A DNA stretch of 64,000 nt from Pseudomonas cavernae (GCF_003595175.1 NZ_CP032419.1:620001-684000); one strand, 5' to 3'. Numbered from the stretch's first letter, positions 40,013 through 50,140 are shown. Notes: generated from the letters alone by a model not told the origin. Numbers and translations: made by a program.

Positions 40013-41920
40013 TTACAGGGCCGGAGTCCAGGTCAGCGAGAGCAGGGCGTTGCGCCCCTCCTGGCGATAGCCATGGGTGCTGGCGCTGGTGAAGAACGGG
40101 TCGTTCGGCCGGCTGTAATCGACCAGCGCGTACTCCTTGTCCAGCAGGTTGTCGACCTTGGCCTGCCATTCCAGCTCGTCGTTCATCTTCCAGCTGCCGC
40201 GCAGGCCGAGCACGCCGTAGCCGCCGATCTCGGTACGGTTGGCGGCATCGTCGAAGCGGCTGGACACCGCCTGCCAGCCCAGGCCGACACCGAAGGCACC
40301 GAACTGGCGATCCAGGTCCAGGCTGAGGGTGCGCTTGGCCCGGCGCGGCAGGGTATGGCCGCTGTCGCGGTCGCGTGGGTCGAGGATCCCGGCCGCCAGC
40401 GCGGCCTGCCAGCCCAGCACCTCGCGGCTCAGCTCCAGCTCCAGGCCCTGCAGGCGCGCGCGGTTGATGTTCTGCGGCTGGCTGAAGAAGGTCACGGGGT
40501 CGCTGACCACGGCGATCAGGTCGTCCACGTCGGTGCGGTAGGCGGCCAGGCTCCAGTGGGTGTCCAGCTGCTCGCCGCGCAGCTGCACCTCGTAGCTCTT
40601 CGAGCGTTCCGGGTCGAGGTTGGGGTTGCCGCTGAAGAACTGATCGGCCGGGAAGTACAGGTCGTTGAAGGTCGGCGCGTGGAAGCCTTCGGCGTAGCTG
40701 AAGATCAGCTCGCTGCTCTGGCCCAGGTCGAAACTGAGCGCGGCGTTCCAGGTGTTCTCGCTGCCGAACTGCTCGTTGTCGTCGTGACGCAGACCCAGCT
40801 CGGTGGCGAAACCGTTGCCCTGGTAGCGGTGCTGGACGTAGGCCGCCTGGTTCCAGCGCTCGGTCTGACTGAATTCGCTGTCGCTGTTCAGGCGGTCCTC
40901 GTACCAGTCGGCGCCGAGCAGCAGTTGCTGACTATCGGTCAGCTGCAGGGTGTTCAGCCAGCCCAGCGAGTCGCGGTAGGTGTTGAACTGGAAGTTGTTG
41001 AAGACGTTGAAGTCATCGTGGTTGTCGCTCTTGTCCTCGACGTGGCCGAGTTCCAGGCGGCTGGTCCACAGCTCGCTGAACTGGGCGTCGAGATGGCTGG
41101 CGACGCTGCTGAGGCTGAAGCGCTCGCTGGGGTTGCCCGGGTCGAAGCTGAAGGCGTCGTCGTATTCGGTTTCGCCGCGCTGATCGATGACGTTGAGGCC
41201 GGCCTTGAGGCTGTCGCTGAAGCGATGTTCCAGGCTCAGGTTGACGGCCTTGCGGCGCAGGCCGTCGTGGTCGGCGTCGCGCCCGCGGTTGTCACTGGTG
41301 CGGTCGAAGCCTTCGCTCTCGTCGAGGCTGGCACCGAGGTCGAAACGGGTCTGGTGGTCGCCGCCGGAGAGGCCCAGGCTGCGCTCGAACGTCTGCTGGC
41401 TGCCGGCGCCCAGGCGCAGACGCGGCTGCAACCCGGCTTCGCCGCGGCGGGTGAAGATCTGGATGACCCCACCGATGGCGTCGGCGCCATACAGGCTGGA
41501 GCGCGAGCCACGCAGCACTTCGACCCGCTCGATCTGATCGGGGCCGAGGAACTCCAGGCGCGCCAGGCCGCTGGCGGCGGCGTTGAGGCGCACGCCGTCG
41601 ACCAGCACCAGGGTCTGGTTGGCGTTGGCGCCGCGCAGGAACACGCTGGTCAGGCCGCCGCGGCCGCCGTTCTGGGCGATCGACACCCCCGGTACGCGCG
41701 CCAGCAGTTCCGGCACGCTGCGCGCCTGCAGGCGCTCGATGTCCTTGCGGGTGAACACTGTGGTGGCGGCGGTGGCCTGGGCGCGCGGTTCGACTTCGCG
41801 CCCGGAGGTGATCACCAGGGCCGGGGTTTTCAGTGCATCGGGGTTGTCGCCGGGCGCTTCTTCAGCCTGGGTAGTCAACGGCAGGAGGGCGATGGCCAGG
41901 GCCAGCGGGGAAAGTTTCAT
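40013..41920 (-). CDS. btuB: TonB-dependent vitamin B12 receptor
   Basis: A 635-residue outer-membrane receptor. It has a signal peptide and a plug domain (about 45-150) with V-P-E-L-L-A-R-V-P-G-V-S-I and L-R-G-S-R-S-S-L-Y-G-A-D-A-I-G-G-V-I-Q-I, then a 22-strand barrel rich in aromatic strands, ending T-W-T-P-A-L. The plug start A-L-V-I-T-S-G-R can act as TonB box. BtuB identity is supported by length, the adjacent btuF and an upstream cobalamin riboswitch. Confidence 0.93.
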   Translation of the reverse strand: MKLSPLALAIALLPLTTQAEEAPGDNPDALKTPALVITSGREVEPRAQATAATTVFTRKDIERLQARSVPELLARVPGVSIAQNGGRGGLTSVFLRGANANQTLVLVDGVRLNAAASGLARLEFLGPDQIERVEVLRGSRSSLYGADAIGGVIQIFTRRGEAGLQPRLRLGAGSQQTFERSLGLSGGDHQTRFDLGASLDESEGFDRTSDNRGRDADHDGLRRKAVNLSLEHRFSDSLKAGLNVIDQRGETEYDDAFSFDPGNPSERFSLSSVASHLDAQFSELWTSRLELGHVEDKSDNHDDFNVFNNFQFNTYRDSLGWLNTLQLTDSQQLLLGADWYEDRLNSDSEFSQTERWNQAAYVQHRYQGNGFATELGLRHDDNEQFGSENTWNAALSFDLGQSSELIFSYAEGFHAPTFNDLYFPADQFFSGNPNLDPERSKSYEVQLRGEQLDTHWSLAAYRTDVDDLIAVVSDPVTFFSQPQNINRARLQGLELELSREVLGWQAALAAGILDPRDRDSGHTLPRRAKRTLSLDLDRQFGAFGVGLGWQAVSSRFDDAANRTEIGGYGVLGLRGSWKMNDELEWQAKVDNLLDKEYALVDYSRPNDPFFTSASTHGYRQEGRNALLSLTWTPAL

Positions 41921-41926
41921 CGGTAA

Positions 41927-41957
41927 TCCTCAAAAGTGGTCAGCAAGCTTTTGAGGA
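41927..41957 (-). promoter_or_regulatory. SD-sequestering hairpin before btuB
   Basis: On the btuB mRNA, UCCUCAAAAG (41957-41948) pairs perfectly over 10 bp with CUUUUGAGGA (41936-41927). The last five bases GAGGA are the ribosome-binding site, 6 bases from the AUG. It forms the likely expression platform of the cobalamin riboswitch. Confidence 0.75.
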
Positions 41958-42029
41958 GGGCAGGAACAAGCGCTCGGCGGGGATTAAAGCGGCCAGCGCT
42001 TGACGGTGATGCCCTCCGCAACACCTGTC

Positions 42030-42214
42030 ACAACGCACCGAGGCCGGTCTCCGGGCTGCCGACTCACGCGGGTCTCACCTTCCCGGACGCGGAGGTCCAG
42101 TGGTCTATCGAGACAGCGTGCCATCCTCGGGATGGCGGTCGGTTTACCGTTGCGGGGGCAGCGCAGGCGTTTCACCTGCTTCCCGTTTAACGCCCATGAC
42201 TGGGCGACCTCGGT
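42030..42214 (-). ncRNA. Cobalamin riboswitch
   Basis: On the minus strand the signature blocks occur in order: GGGAAGCAGGTGAAACGCC, GCTGCCCCCGCAACGGTAAA, AAGGTGAGACC, GAGTC and the B12 box AGCCCGGAGACCGGCC (42057-42042). It lies about 110 bases before the btuB start. Confidence 0.95.
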
Positions 42215-42218
42215 ACAG

Positions 42219-42247
42219 CAAAAACGCCGCGCACCTTAAGCGCGGCG
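42219..42247 (-). terminator. Terminator between dxs and the btuB riboswitch
   Basis: On the minus strand CGCCGCGC pairs with GCGCGGCG and is followed by TTTTTGC. It lies 5' of the riboswitch and downstream of dxs, so it should end dxs transcripts. Confidence 0.75.
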
Positions 42248-42316
42248 GGGTAAGAGTACAAGCTGGGCCTGCTTTTATCCGCTCGCCATACAGGGGGCGG
42301 GCGTCATTTGTCGCTC

Positions 42317-42442
42317 GTAGGATGGGTTGAGCGTAGCGACACCCATCGAAACCGCGGCATGGTCAGACTCCGCTGATGGGTTACGGCGCCAGCGGCCGAG
42401 AGGCGGGCGACGATTCTGCGCCAGACGCCTAACCCATCCTAC
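42317..42442. repeat. GTAGGATGGG...CCCATCCTAC repeat, long copy
   Basis: A 126-base unit with inverted ends, homologous to 39648-39773. The right end lies 12 bases beyond the dxs stop codon. Confidence 0.78.
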
Positions 42443-42454
42443 GGTTTGCCGCGT

Positions 42455-44356
42455 CTACAACTTCTCCAGCCGCGCGCGCACGCTGCGCTCGATGCCGGCG
42501 GCATCCAGGCCGCATTCGGCGAGCATCTGCGCCGGTTTGGCGTGCTCGACGTAGTAGTCCGGTAGGCCCAGTTGCAGCAGCGGCTGGTGCAGGTTCTCGC
42601 GGGCGAGGAATTCGCCGACCGCGCTGCCGGCACCGCCCATCACGCTGTTTTCCTCGATGGTCACCAGCAGCTCGTGGCTGGCTGCCAGTTCGCGCACCAG
42701 CGCCTCGTCCAGCGGTTTGACGAAGCGCATGTCGACCACGGTCGCATCCAGCGCCGCGCCGACCTTGAGCGCCTCGGCCAGTTGCACGCCGAATACCAAG
42801 AGCGCGACTTTCTGCCCCTGGCGGCGGACCACGCCCTTGCCGATCTCCAGCGGCACCAGGGCCTCGTCGATCGGCGCGTTGGGGCCACTGCCGCGCGGGT
42901 AGCGCACCGCCGCCGGGCCGTCGAACAGGTAGCCGGTGGTGAGCATGCGGCGCAGTTCGTTCTCGTCGCTGGGGGTCATCACCAGCATGCCGGGGACGCA
43001 GCGCAGGTAGGTGAGGTCGAAGCTGCCGGCGTGGGTCGGGCCGTCTTCGCCGACCAGGCCGGCGCGGTCGATGGCGAACAGCACGTCGAGGTTCTGCACT
43101 GCGACGTCGTGGATCAGCTGGTCGTAGCCGCGCTGGAGGAAGGTCGAGTAGATCGCCACCACCGGCTTGGCGCCTTCGCAGGCCATGCCGGCGGCGAGGG
43201 TCACCGCGTGCTGCTCGGCGATGGCGACGTCGAAGTAGCGCGCCGGGAAGCGTTCGCTGAAGGCCACCAGATCGGAGCCTTCCTTCATCGCCGGGGTGAT
43301 GCCGAGCAGGCGTTCATCGCTGGCGGCCATGTCGCACAGCCACTGGCCGAACACGGCGGAGTATTTCGGTCCGGAGGCCTGCTTTGGGCTAGAGAGCGGC
43401 GCCACCGGGGCGTTGATCGGTTCGAGCTTGGTGATCGCGTGGTAGCCGATCGGGTCGGCCTCGGCCGGGGCGAAACCCTTGCCCTTCTTGGTGATCACGT
43501 GGAGGAACTGCGGGCCCTCGAGGTCGCGCATGTTGCGCAGGGTGGCGAGCAGGGTCGGCAGGTCGTGGCCGTCGATCGGGCCGATGTAGTTCCAGCCCAG
43601 TTCCTCGAACAGGGTGCCGGGGACCAGCATGCCCTTGGCGTGTTCCTCGGTCTTGCGCGCGATTTCCCAGGCGCCGGGCAGGCGCGACAGCACCTTCTTG
43701 CTGCCCTCGCGCATGCTCGCATAGGTGCGGCTGGAGAGGATCTTGGCCAGGTAGGTGGACAGCCCGCCGACGTTCTTGGAGATCGACATGTCGTTGTCGT
43801 TGAGTATCACGAGCATGTTGGCCTGCACGTCGGAGGCGTGATTGAGCGCCTCGAAGGCCATGCCGGCGGTCAGCGCGCCGTCGCCGATCACCGCCACGCT
43901 CTTGCGCTTGCTGCCTTGCAGCTTGGCGGCGATGGCCATGCCCAGGGCGGCGCTGATGCTGGTGCTGGAGTGGCCGACGCCGAAGGTGTCGTACGCGCTC
44001 TCGGAGCGGCGCGGGAAGGCGGCGATGCCGTCCTTCTGGCGCAGGCTCAGCATCTGCTGCCGGCGCCCGGTGAGGATCTTGTGCGGATAGGCCTGATGGC
44101 CGACGTCCCAGACCAGGCGGTCGTCGGGGGTGTCGAACACGTAGTGCAGGGCGATGGTCAGCTCGACCACGCCGAGGCCGGCACCGAAGTGCCCGCCGGT
44201 CTGGCCGACGGTGTAGAGCAGGTCCTGGCGCAGCTCGTCGGCCAGGGTTTCCAGCTCGGCCTCGCTCAGCCGGCGCAGCTCGTCCGGCGTCGCGGCGCGG
44301 TCGAGCAGGGGCGTGGCGGGGCGCTCGCGGGGAATCTCGTGAAACGTCGTGGGCAT
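42455..44356 (-). CDS. dxs: 1-deoxy-D-xylulose-5-phosphate synthase
   Basis: A 633-residue thiamine-diphosphate enzyme that starts the MEP isoprenoid pathway from pyruvate and glyceraldehyde 3-phosphate. The TPP motif is [10 protein letters not shown] ... N-D-N-D-M-S-I-S. The catalytic His region is [13 protein letters not shown] transketolase-type pyrimidine domain ([10 protein letters not shown]) and a C-terminal domain follow. In P. aeruginosa dxs directly follows xseB-ispA. Here 5.8 kb separates them, so dxs needs its own promoter, which I could not identify. Confidence 0.96.
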   Translation of the reverse strand: MPTTFHEIPRERPATPLLDRAATPDELRRLSEAELETLADELRQDLLYTVGQTGGHFGAGLGVVELTIALHYVFDTPDDRLVWDVGHQAYPHKILTGRRQQMLSLRQKDGIAAFPRRSESAYDTFGVGHSSTSISAALGMAIAAKLQGSKRKSVAVIGDGALTAGMAFEALNHASDVQANMLVILNDNDMSISKNVGGLSTYLAKILSSRTYASMREGSKKVLSRLPGAWEIARKTEEHAKGMLVPGTLFEELGWNYIGPIDGHDLPTLLATLRNMRDLEGPQFLHVITKKGKGFAPAEADPIGYHAITKLEPINAPVAPLSSPKQASGPKYSAVFGQWLCDMAASDERLLGITPAMKEGSDLVAFSERFPARYFDVAIAEQHAVTLAAGMACEGAKPVVAIYSTFLQRGYDQLIHDVAVQNLDVLFAIDRAGLVGEDGPTHAGSFDLTYLRCVPGMLVMTPSDENELRRMLTTGYLFDGPAAVRYPRGSGPNAPIDEALVPLEIGKGVVRRQGQKVALLVFGVQLAEALKVGAALDATVVDMRFVKPLDEALVRELAASHELLVTIEENSVMGGAGSAVGEFLARENLHQPLLQLGLPDYYVEHAKPAQMLAECGLDAAGIERSVRARLEKL

Positions 44357-44496
44357 CAGGCAGATCGTTATAGGTAAAAGATGCGGCAGTTTACCCGATG
44401 CGCCGGAAGCTGCCCAATCCGCAAGGTTGGCGCTGAGGGGGAGGCGGCTGCCTGGGGGATATCCGGGCGACTGGACTGGGCGGCGTGCACGGACTG

Positions 44497-44598
44497 CCCC
44501 CTCTCCCGTTTACGGGAGAGGGCTGGGGAGAGGGTAGTTCTGCTCTGCGCCACCCTTTCCCCCCCCGGCCCCTCTCCCACAAGTGCGCGAGGGGCGGG
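44497..44598. repeat. CCCTCTCCC...GGGAGAGGG repeat, copy A
   Basis: It contains the inverted unit CTCTCCCGTTTACGGGAGAG and the unit GGCCCCTCTCCCACAAGTG. The same two units occur in swapped order at 49961-50068. The pair flanks the hydrolase-carboxylase-PAP2 segment. Confidence 0.7.
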
Positions 44599-44607
44599 CG
44601 CGGCGTC

Positions 44608-45564
44608 TCAGGCGGCGGGGTAGTGGCGGGCGAGGAAGTCCAGCAGCAGCGCATTCACCTCGGGCGCCCGCTCGTTCTGAATCCAGTGCCCGCAGCCTGG
44701 CAGCAGGTGCTGCTCGAGTGCGGGCACCAGCTCGGCCATGCGCTTGAGCGTATGGGTCTCGAGCTTGCCCACCGGGTCGCGGTCGCCGAGCAGGAACAGG
44801 GTCGGCTGCAGGACTTTCTGGCCGGCGAGAAACTCGCTGCGCTGCCAGTTGCGGGTGAAGTTGCGGTACCAGTTCAGCGGGCCGCGGAAACCGCGGGCGA
44901 GGGCGCGTTGGTAATAAGCGAAGTCATCCTCGCCGCACCAGGCCGGGAAGCCCTGCGGCTCCGGCAGGCCGTCGAGCAGTCCGGCGCCCTCCGGTTTGTC
45001 CTGCAGGAACGCCTCGCCCTGGCTGCCGAGCAGGATCAGGCGCAGGCTGCGGGCGATGTCGGCATCCAGCTCAGCCTCGGCCACACCCGGCTCCTGGAAG
45101 TAGAGGATGTAGTTGAAGCGGCCTGCATTCACCTCGCGCATGATGTCGATGGCCGGGCGCTTGGGCCGGCCGCCGAAGGGCACCGACAGGGTCGCCAGCG
45201 CCTTGACCCGCTGCGGTTCGAGCAGACCAAGATGCCAGGCCACCGGCGCGCCCCAGTCGTGGCCGACCACGCAGGCCTCGGTCTGGCCGAGGGCGTCCAT
45301 CGCCGCCTGGATATCCGCGCACAGGGTCAGCAGCTCGTAGGCCTGCGGCTCGGCCGGCGCGCTGCTCTGGCCGTAGCCGCGCATCTCCGGGATCAGCACC
45401 CGGTAGCCGGCACGGGCCAGCGGCTCGATCTGGCCGCGCCAGGAATGCCAGCACTCGGGAAAGCCGTGCAGCAGCCACACCGGCCGCCCCTGTTCGGGGC
45501 CGGCGCTGTAGAGGCTGAGGCTGATGCCGTTGACGGCCAACAGTTGGTGGGTGAGTTCAGGCAT
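44608..45564 (-). CDS. Alpha/beta hydrolase, epoxide-hydrolase-like
   Basis: A 318-residue hydrolase. The oxyanion motif H-G-F-P-E (33-37), nucleophile elbow G-H-D-W-G-A (Asp103), acid in L-L-G-D-R-D-P and base in G-C-G-H-W-I-Q are all present. An aspartate nucleophile with H-G-F-P and a lid of about 70 residues points to soluble epoxide hydrolases or haloalkane dehalogenase relatives. The substrate is unknown. Its start lies 13 bases after the carboxylase gene, so the two are likely cotranscribed. Confidence 0.85.
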   Translation of the reverse strand: MPELTHQLLAVNGISLSLYSAGPEQGRPVWLLHGFPECWHSWRGQIEPLARAGYRVLIPEMRGYGQSSAPAEPQAYELLTLCADIQAAMDALGQTEACVVGHDWGAPVAWHLGLLEPQRVKALATLSVPFGGRPKRPAIDIMREVNAGRFNYILYFQEPGVAEAELDADIARSLRLILLGSQGEAFLQDKPEGAGLLDGLPEPQGFPAWCGEDDFAYYQRALARGFRGPLNWYRNFTRNWQRSEFLAGQKVLQPTLFLLGDRDPVGKLETHTLKRMAELVPALEQHLLPGCGHWIQNERAPEVNALLLDFLARHYPAA

Positions 45565-45577
45565 GGTCGGGCTCCGC

Positions 45578-48500
45578 TTACCAGGTATCCACGAACGGCC
45601 GCTTCTTGCCCTCGCGCGGCGCCGGCTTCGGTGCCGCGTTGAGGCCGCGCAGCAGCCAAGCGCGGGTGTCCTGCGGGTCGATCACCGCGTCGATCTCGAG
45701 GAAGCTGGCCATGTTGATCGCCTTGCCGCTGTCGTAGGCCTTGGCCACCAGCTTGTCGAACAGCGCCTGGCGCGCCTCGGGTGTTGCCTGGGCCGCCAGC
45801 TCCTTAGCGAAGCCCAGGCGTACCGCGCCTTCCAGACCCATGGCGCCGAACTCGGCGCTCGGCCAGGCGATGGTGAACAACGGCGAGTGGAAGCTGCCGG
45901 CGGCCATGGCCTGGGCGCCGAGGCCGTAGCCCTTGCGCAGCACCACGGTGAAGAACGGCACGCTGAGGCTGGCGGCGGCGACGAACATGCGCGACACATG
46001 GCGCACCGTGGCCTGCTTCTCCGCCTCCGGGCCGACCATGAAGCCGGGCGTATCGCACAGCGAAATCATCGGCAGGTCGAAGGCGTCGCACAGCTGCATG
46101 AAACGCGCTGCTTTATCTCCGGCCAGCGCGTCGATGGCGCCGCCCAGGTGCGCCGGGTTGTTGGCGATCAGGCCGAACGGCTGACCCTCGATGCGCACCA
46201 GCGCGGTGATCAGCCCCGGGGCGAACTGGCGGCGCAGCTCCAGCACGCTGCCGCTGTCGGCGAGCTGCTCGATCACCCGGCGAATGTCGTAGACGCGCAG
46301 GCGGTTCTCCGGAATGGCGTGGCGCAGTTCGCGCTGGTCGACGCACTGCCAGTCGCGCAGCGGGCCCTGGAAGTAGGATAGGTACTGCTGGGCGACGCGC
46401 ACCGCCTCGGCTTCGTCCTCGACGATCACGTCTATCACCCCGTTGGGCCCCTGGACGCCGACCGGGCCGACCTGCTCGGGCGTGTAGCTGCCCAGACCTC
46501 CACCTTCGATCATCGCCGGGCCGGCCATGCCGAGGGTGGCGTCCTGGGCGGCGATGATCACGTCGCAGCAACCGAGCAGCGCGGCGTTGCCGGCGAAGCA
46601 GCGCCCGGAGACCACGCCGACCAGCGGCACCAGGCCGGACAGCTTGGCCATGCCGACGAAGGTGTGGCAGTCCAGCCCGGCGACGCCGACGAAATCGCTG
46701 TCGCCCGGCCGCCCGCCGCCGCCCTCGGCGAACAGCACCAGCGGCGTGCGCCACTGCTCGGCGAGCTGCAGCATGCGGTCGGTCTTCTTGTGATTCATCA
46801 TCCCCTGGGTGCCGGCGAACACCGTGTAGTCGTAGGCGATCGCCATACAGCGAGCTGCTTGCTGTCCAAACTGCGCGGCATTGACCGTGCCGAGGCCGGC
46901 GACCAGGCCGTCGGCCGGGCTCTGCTCGATCAGCTCCTCCAGCGAGCTGCGCCGGCGCCGCGCGGCCAGGGCCAGGGCGCCGTATTCGATAAAGCTGTTC
47001 TCATCCAACAAGTCCGCCAGATTCTCTCGAACCGTGCGCTGGCCGCTCTTGCGTCGCCGCGCCACCGCCTGTGGGCGGCGTTCGTCGGTCAGCACGGCGT
47101 GGCGCTCCAGCACCTCGGCGAGATCGGCGCGGATCTGCGCGAGGTCGCGGCTCTCTTCATCCTCCTGGCAGGTTCCTTCAACGTCGGCCGGCTCGATAAA
47201 CAGCAGCGCCTGGCCTTCGTTCAGCGCCTGGCCCGGCTGCGCGGCGAGCACGCGGACGATGCCGCTGGTGCTGGCCTTGACCACGAACTCCATCTTCATC
47301 GCCTCCAGCACCGCGACCGGCTGGCCGAGCGCCACCGCGTCGCCCTCGCCGACCTCCAGGGCGACCAGCACCCCGGTGCTCGGCGTGGCCAGCGGCAGGC
47401 AGCCGGGCGGCACGTCGAGGATGGCCTGCGCGGTGTCGGCGCTGGCGGCGGCACCGGCGAAATACAGGTGCGGATGGGCCTGTTCCTGCGGCGCCAGCAG
47501 CTGCTCCAGCTGGCGTTCGACGAAGCGGGTATCGACCCGGTAGCTCGCCACCTCGGGCAGGCGCAGCAGGTTCTGCAGCAGGTGCAGGTTGCTCGCCACG
47601 CCCTCCAGGCGGAACTCGCACAGCGCCCGGTAGGCGCGGCGCAGGGCGCTCGGGTAGTCGGCGGACTGGGCGATCAGCTTGGCCAGCAGCGAGTCGTAGC
47701 TGGGGCTGACTGGGTAGCCGGCGTAGCCGTAGCCGTCGACGCGCAGGCCGGGGCCGGACGGCGGCTCGTAGGCGCCGAGGGTGCCGGCGGCCGGGCGAGT
47801 GCTGCCGTCGGCGTTCATGCTTTCCAGATTGATGCGCAGCTGCACCGCAAAGCCCTGGGTGGCTGGTGGCTGTGCCAGGCCCAATTCGGCCAGCGACTGG
47901 CCGGCGGCCAGGCGCAGTTGCGTATGCAGCAGGTCGACGCCGGTGACCTGCTCGGTGACGGTGTGCTCGACCTGGATGCGCGGGTTGGCCTCCATGAAAT
48001 AGAAACGCTCGCCCTCAAGCAGGAACTCGAAGGTGCCCAGACCTTGGTAGCCGACTTCGCCGGCCAGGCGCAGGGCGGCGTCGATCAGATGGTCGCGCAG
48101 CGCGGGGTCGAGGCCCGGGCTGGGGGCGATTTCCACCAGTTTCTGGTGGCGGCGCTGCAGGCTGCAGTCGCGCTCCCACAGGTGGCTGACCGCGCCGCTG
48201 CCGTCGCCGAGCACCTGCACCTCGATATGCCGGGCGTTTTCCACCAGCTGCTCGGCGTACAGCGCGCCGTTGCCGAACGCCGTCTGCGCCTCGGACTGGC
48301 AGCGCGTGTAGGCCTCATCCAGTTCGGTATCGCTGTGCACCGCGCGCATGCCGCGGCCGCCGCCGCCGGCCAGGGCCTTGAGCATGAGCGCGCCGTGTGC
48401 GGCGAGGAAGGCGCGCGCCTCTTCCAGGCTCGCCGCGCGGTTGATCCCGGCCACCAGCGGCACCCCGCAGCGCTCGGCCAAGTCGCGGGCCCGGGCCTTG

Positions 48501-48844
48501 TCGCCGAACAGCTCGAGCACCTCAGGCGCCGGACCGATGAAGCGCAGGCCGGCCGCCGCGCAACGGCGGGCGAACTCGGCGTTCTCGGCGAGGAAACCGT
48601 AGCCGGGGTGGATCGCGTCGCAGCCTTGCTCGCGGGCGATGGCGATCAGCTGGTCCATGTCCAGATAGGCCGGCACGCCGCGGCCCTTGAGCGCCACGGC
48701 TTGGTCGGTCTTGCGAACGTGCAGGGAGGCGGCGTCGTCCTCGGCGTAGACGGCGATGCTGCGGATATCCAGCTCGGCGCAGGCGCGGGCGATGCGGATG
48801 GCGATCTCGCCACGGTTGGCGATCAGCAGGGCGGAGAAGGGCAT
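45578..48844 (-). CDS. Single-chain biotin-dependent acyl-CoA carboxylase
   Basis: A 1088-residue multidomain enzyme. Biotin carboxylase is at 1-450 (I-A-N-R-G-E-I-A-I-R-I, G-G-G-G-R-G-M-R, E-A-N-P-R-I-Q-V-E-H-T-V-T-E). The carrier domain has E-A-M-K-M with biotinyl Lys517. The carboxyltransferase is from about 590 to the end. This one-polypeptide BC-BCCP-CT order matches the long-chain acyl-CoA carboxylase type described from mycobacteria and some pseudomonads. The substrate acyl length cannot be read. It sits with an epoxide-hydrolase-like gene in an inserted segment, suggesting a catabolic or lipid-modifying role. Confidence 0.88.
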   Translation of the reverse strand: MPFSALLIANRGEIAIRIARACAELDIRSIAVYAEDDAASLHVRKTDQAVALKGRGVPAYLDMDQLIAIAREQGCDAIHPGYGFLAENAEFARRCAAAGLRFIGPAPEVLELFGDKARARDLAERCGVPLVAGINRAASLEEARAFLAAHGALMLKALAGGGGRGMRAVHSDTELDEAYTRCQSEAQTAFGNGALYAEQLVENARHIEVQVLGDGSGAVSHLWERDCSLQRRHQKLVEIAPSPGLDPALRDHLIDAALRLAGEVGYQGLGTFEFLLEGERFYFMEANPRIQVEHTVTEQVTGVDLLHTQLRLAAGQSLAELGLAQPPATQGFAVQLRINLESMNADGSTRPAAGTLGAYEPPSGPGLRVDGYGYAGYPVSPSYDSLLAKLIAQSADYPSALRRAYRALCEFRLEGVASNLHLLQNLLRLPEVASYRVDTRFVERQLEQLLAPQEQAHPHLYFAGAAASADTAQAILDVPPGCLPLATPSTGVLVALEVGEGDAVALGQPVAVLEAMKMEFVVKASTSGIVRVLAAQPGQALNEGQALLFIEPADVEGTCQEDEESRDLAQIRADLAEVLERHAVLTDERRPQAVARRRKSGQRTVRENLADLLDENSFIEYGALALAARRRRSSLEELIEQSPADGLVAGLGTVNAAQFGQQAARCMAIAYDYTVFAGTQGMMNHKKTDRMLQLAEQWRTPLVLFAEGGGGRPGDSDFVGVAGLDCHTFVGMAKLSGLVPLVGVVSGRCFAGNAALLGCCDVIIAAQDATLGMAGPAMIEGGGLGSYTPEQVGPVGVQGPNGVIDVIVEDEAEAVRVAQQYLSYFQGPLRDWQCVDQRELRHAIPENRLRVYDIRRVIEQLADSGSVLELRRQFAPGLITALVRIEGQPFGLIANNPAHLGGAIDALAGDKAARFMQLCDAFDLPMISLCDTPGFMVGPEAEKQATVRHVSRMFVAAASLSVPFFTVVLRKGYGLGAQAMAAGSFHSPLFTIAWPSAEFGAMGLEGAVRLGFAKELAAQATPEARQALFDKLVAKAYDSGKAINMASFLEIDAVIDPQDTRAWLLRGLNAAPKPAPREGKKRPFVDTW

Positions 48845-49045
48845 GCGGCAATCCTGACGGGAAGGTTCGAGTTGTGCCCCAGCTTAGGCGCTCACGACGG
48901 TGAGCTGAACACTTGCCCACTGCGGCGAATATCGCCACCTCTTGCGCGGTTATCCAAATGAATCATTTTTACCCTTCCGGGTACTGGCGGCGGGGTCGTG
49001 CCTGCGGGTTCAATAGTCACTCCATAACAATAAGACGGACTGGTC

Positions 49046-49957
49046 ATGCTCGAATTGCTGCACAACATGGACTGGGTGCTGCCGCTGCGCTCGCCGGCGC
49101 TGACCCAGGTGGCCAACGGCTTCACCTGGCTGGGCTACGCCACTTTCATCCTGTTCGCCCTGCCGATCGGCTACTGGGTGTGGAACAAGGGCACATTCTT
49201 CCGTTTGCTGGTGCTGATCGCCGTGACTGCCTGGCTGAATGCGCTGCTCAAGGACATCTTCCAGGACCCACGGCCGCCGTTGGAGCTGCGCCTGGACGAC
49301 CGCGTCGGCGACAGCTACGGCCTGCCCAGCGGCCACGCGCAGATCGCGGTGGTGATGTGGCTGTGGCTGGCCTATGAGGTGCGCCGCGCCTGGTTCTGGG
49401 TGGTCTGTGCGCTGATCTGTCTGGGGGTGTGCCTGAGCCGCCTGTATCTCGCCGCCCACGATGTCGAGGACGTGCTGGTCGGCGCCTTGCTCGGCGGCGC
49501 CACCCTGCTGCTGTTCGCCCGGGTCAAGGACTGGGCGTTCTGGCGCGAGGCGAATCTGGGCTGGCCGCTGGGTGCGGCGCTGCTGGTGACCGCCGCCAGC
49601 CTGGCCCTGTGGCCGGGGCAGGCGCCGGACTATGTGCCGCTGCTGGCCGGCCAACTGGTCGGGGTCAGCCTGGGCCTGCGCCTCGAACAGCGGACACTCG
49701 GCTTCGGCATCGCGGTGCCGGCCTGGCGCCGGCTGCTGGCCGGGGTGCTCGGCGCCGTCGGCTTTGTGCTGCTGCAAAAACTGCTCAAGCTGCTCGGCGC
49801 CAACCTGGAGCTGCCGCCGCTGTACTGGCAGGGCCTGCGCGGGCTGCTTATGGGCCTGTTCGTCACCCTGCTGATGCCCTGGCTGCTGGTCAAGGCGCGG
49901 CTGCTGTCGGCGCGCCAGCGCGAGCCGGTGGCGGTGGCGGACGTGGCAGGGGCGTAG
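49046..49957 (+). CDS. PAP2-family membrane phosphatase
   Basis: A 303-residue membrane protein with about eight helices. The three phosphatase motifs are K-D-I-F-Q-D-P-R-P, P-S-G-H and S-R-L-Y-L-A-A-H-D-V-E-D. Such enzymes dephosphorylate lipid phosphates, for example undecaprenyl pyrophosphate or phosphatidic acid. The C-terminal helices extend beyond the core. It is divergent from the carboxylase gene, over a 201-base gap in which I see no clear signals. Confidence 0.85.
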   Translation: MLELLHNMDWVLPLRSPALTQVANGFTWLGYATFILFALPIGYWVWNKGTFFRLLVLIAVTAWLNALLKDIFQDPRPPLELRLDDRVGDSYGLPSGHAQIAVVMWLWLAYEVRRAWFWVVCALICLGVCLSRLYLAAHDVEDVLVGALLGGATLLLFARVKDWAFWREANLGWPLGAALLVTAASLALWPGQAPDYVPLLAGQLVGVSLGLRLEQRTLGFGIAVPAWRRLLAGVLGAVGFVLLQKLLKLLGANLELPPLYWQGLRGLLMGLFVTLLMPWLLVKARLLSARQREPVAVADVAGA

Positions 49958-49960
49958 ACA

Positions 49961-50068
49961 CCCCCTCTCCCCCGGCCCCTCTCCCACAAGTGGGAGAGGG
50001 GCGCAAAGCTGAGCGCCCGCACGTGCCAGTCCCCTCGCCCGTTTACGGGAGAGGGTTAGGGAGAGGGC
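49961..50068. repeat. CCCTCTCCC...GGGAGAGGG repeat, copy B
   Basis: It contains CCCCTCTCCCACAAGTGGGAGAGGGG followed by the CCCGTTTACGGGAGAGGG unit, homologous to 44497-44598 with the units in the other order. Confidence 0.7.
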
Positions 50069-50140
50069 GGCAGCGTCAGCTCACGCCCCGCCCTACCTGG
50101 TCAATGAATGCAGGAAGCGGCATCCATCCGATAGGGCTTG

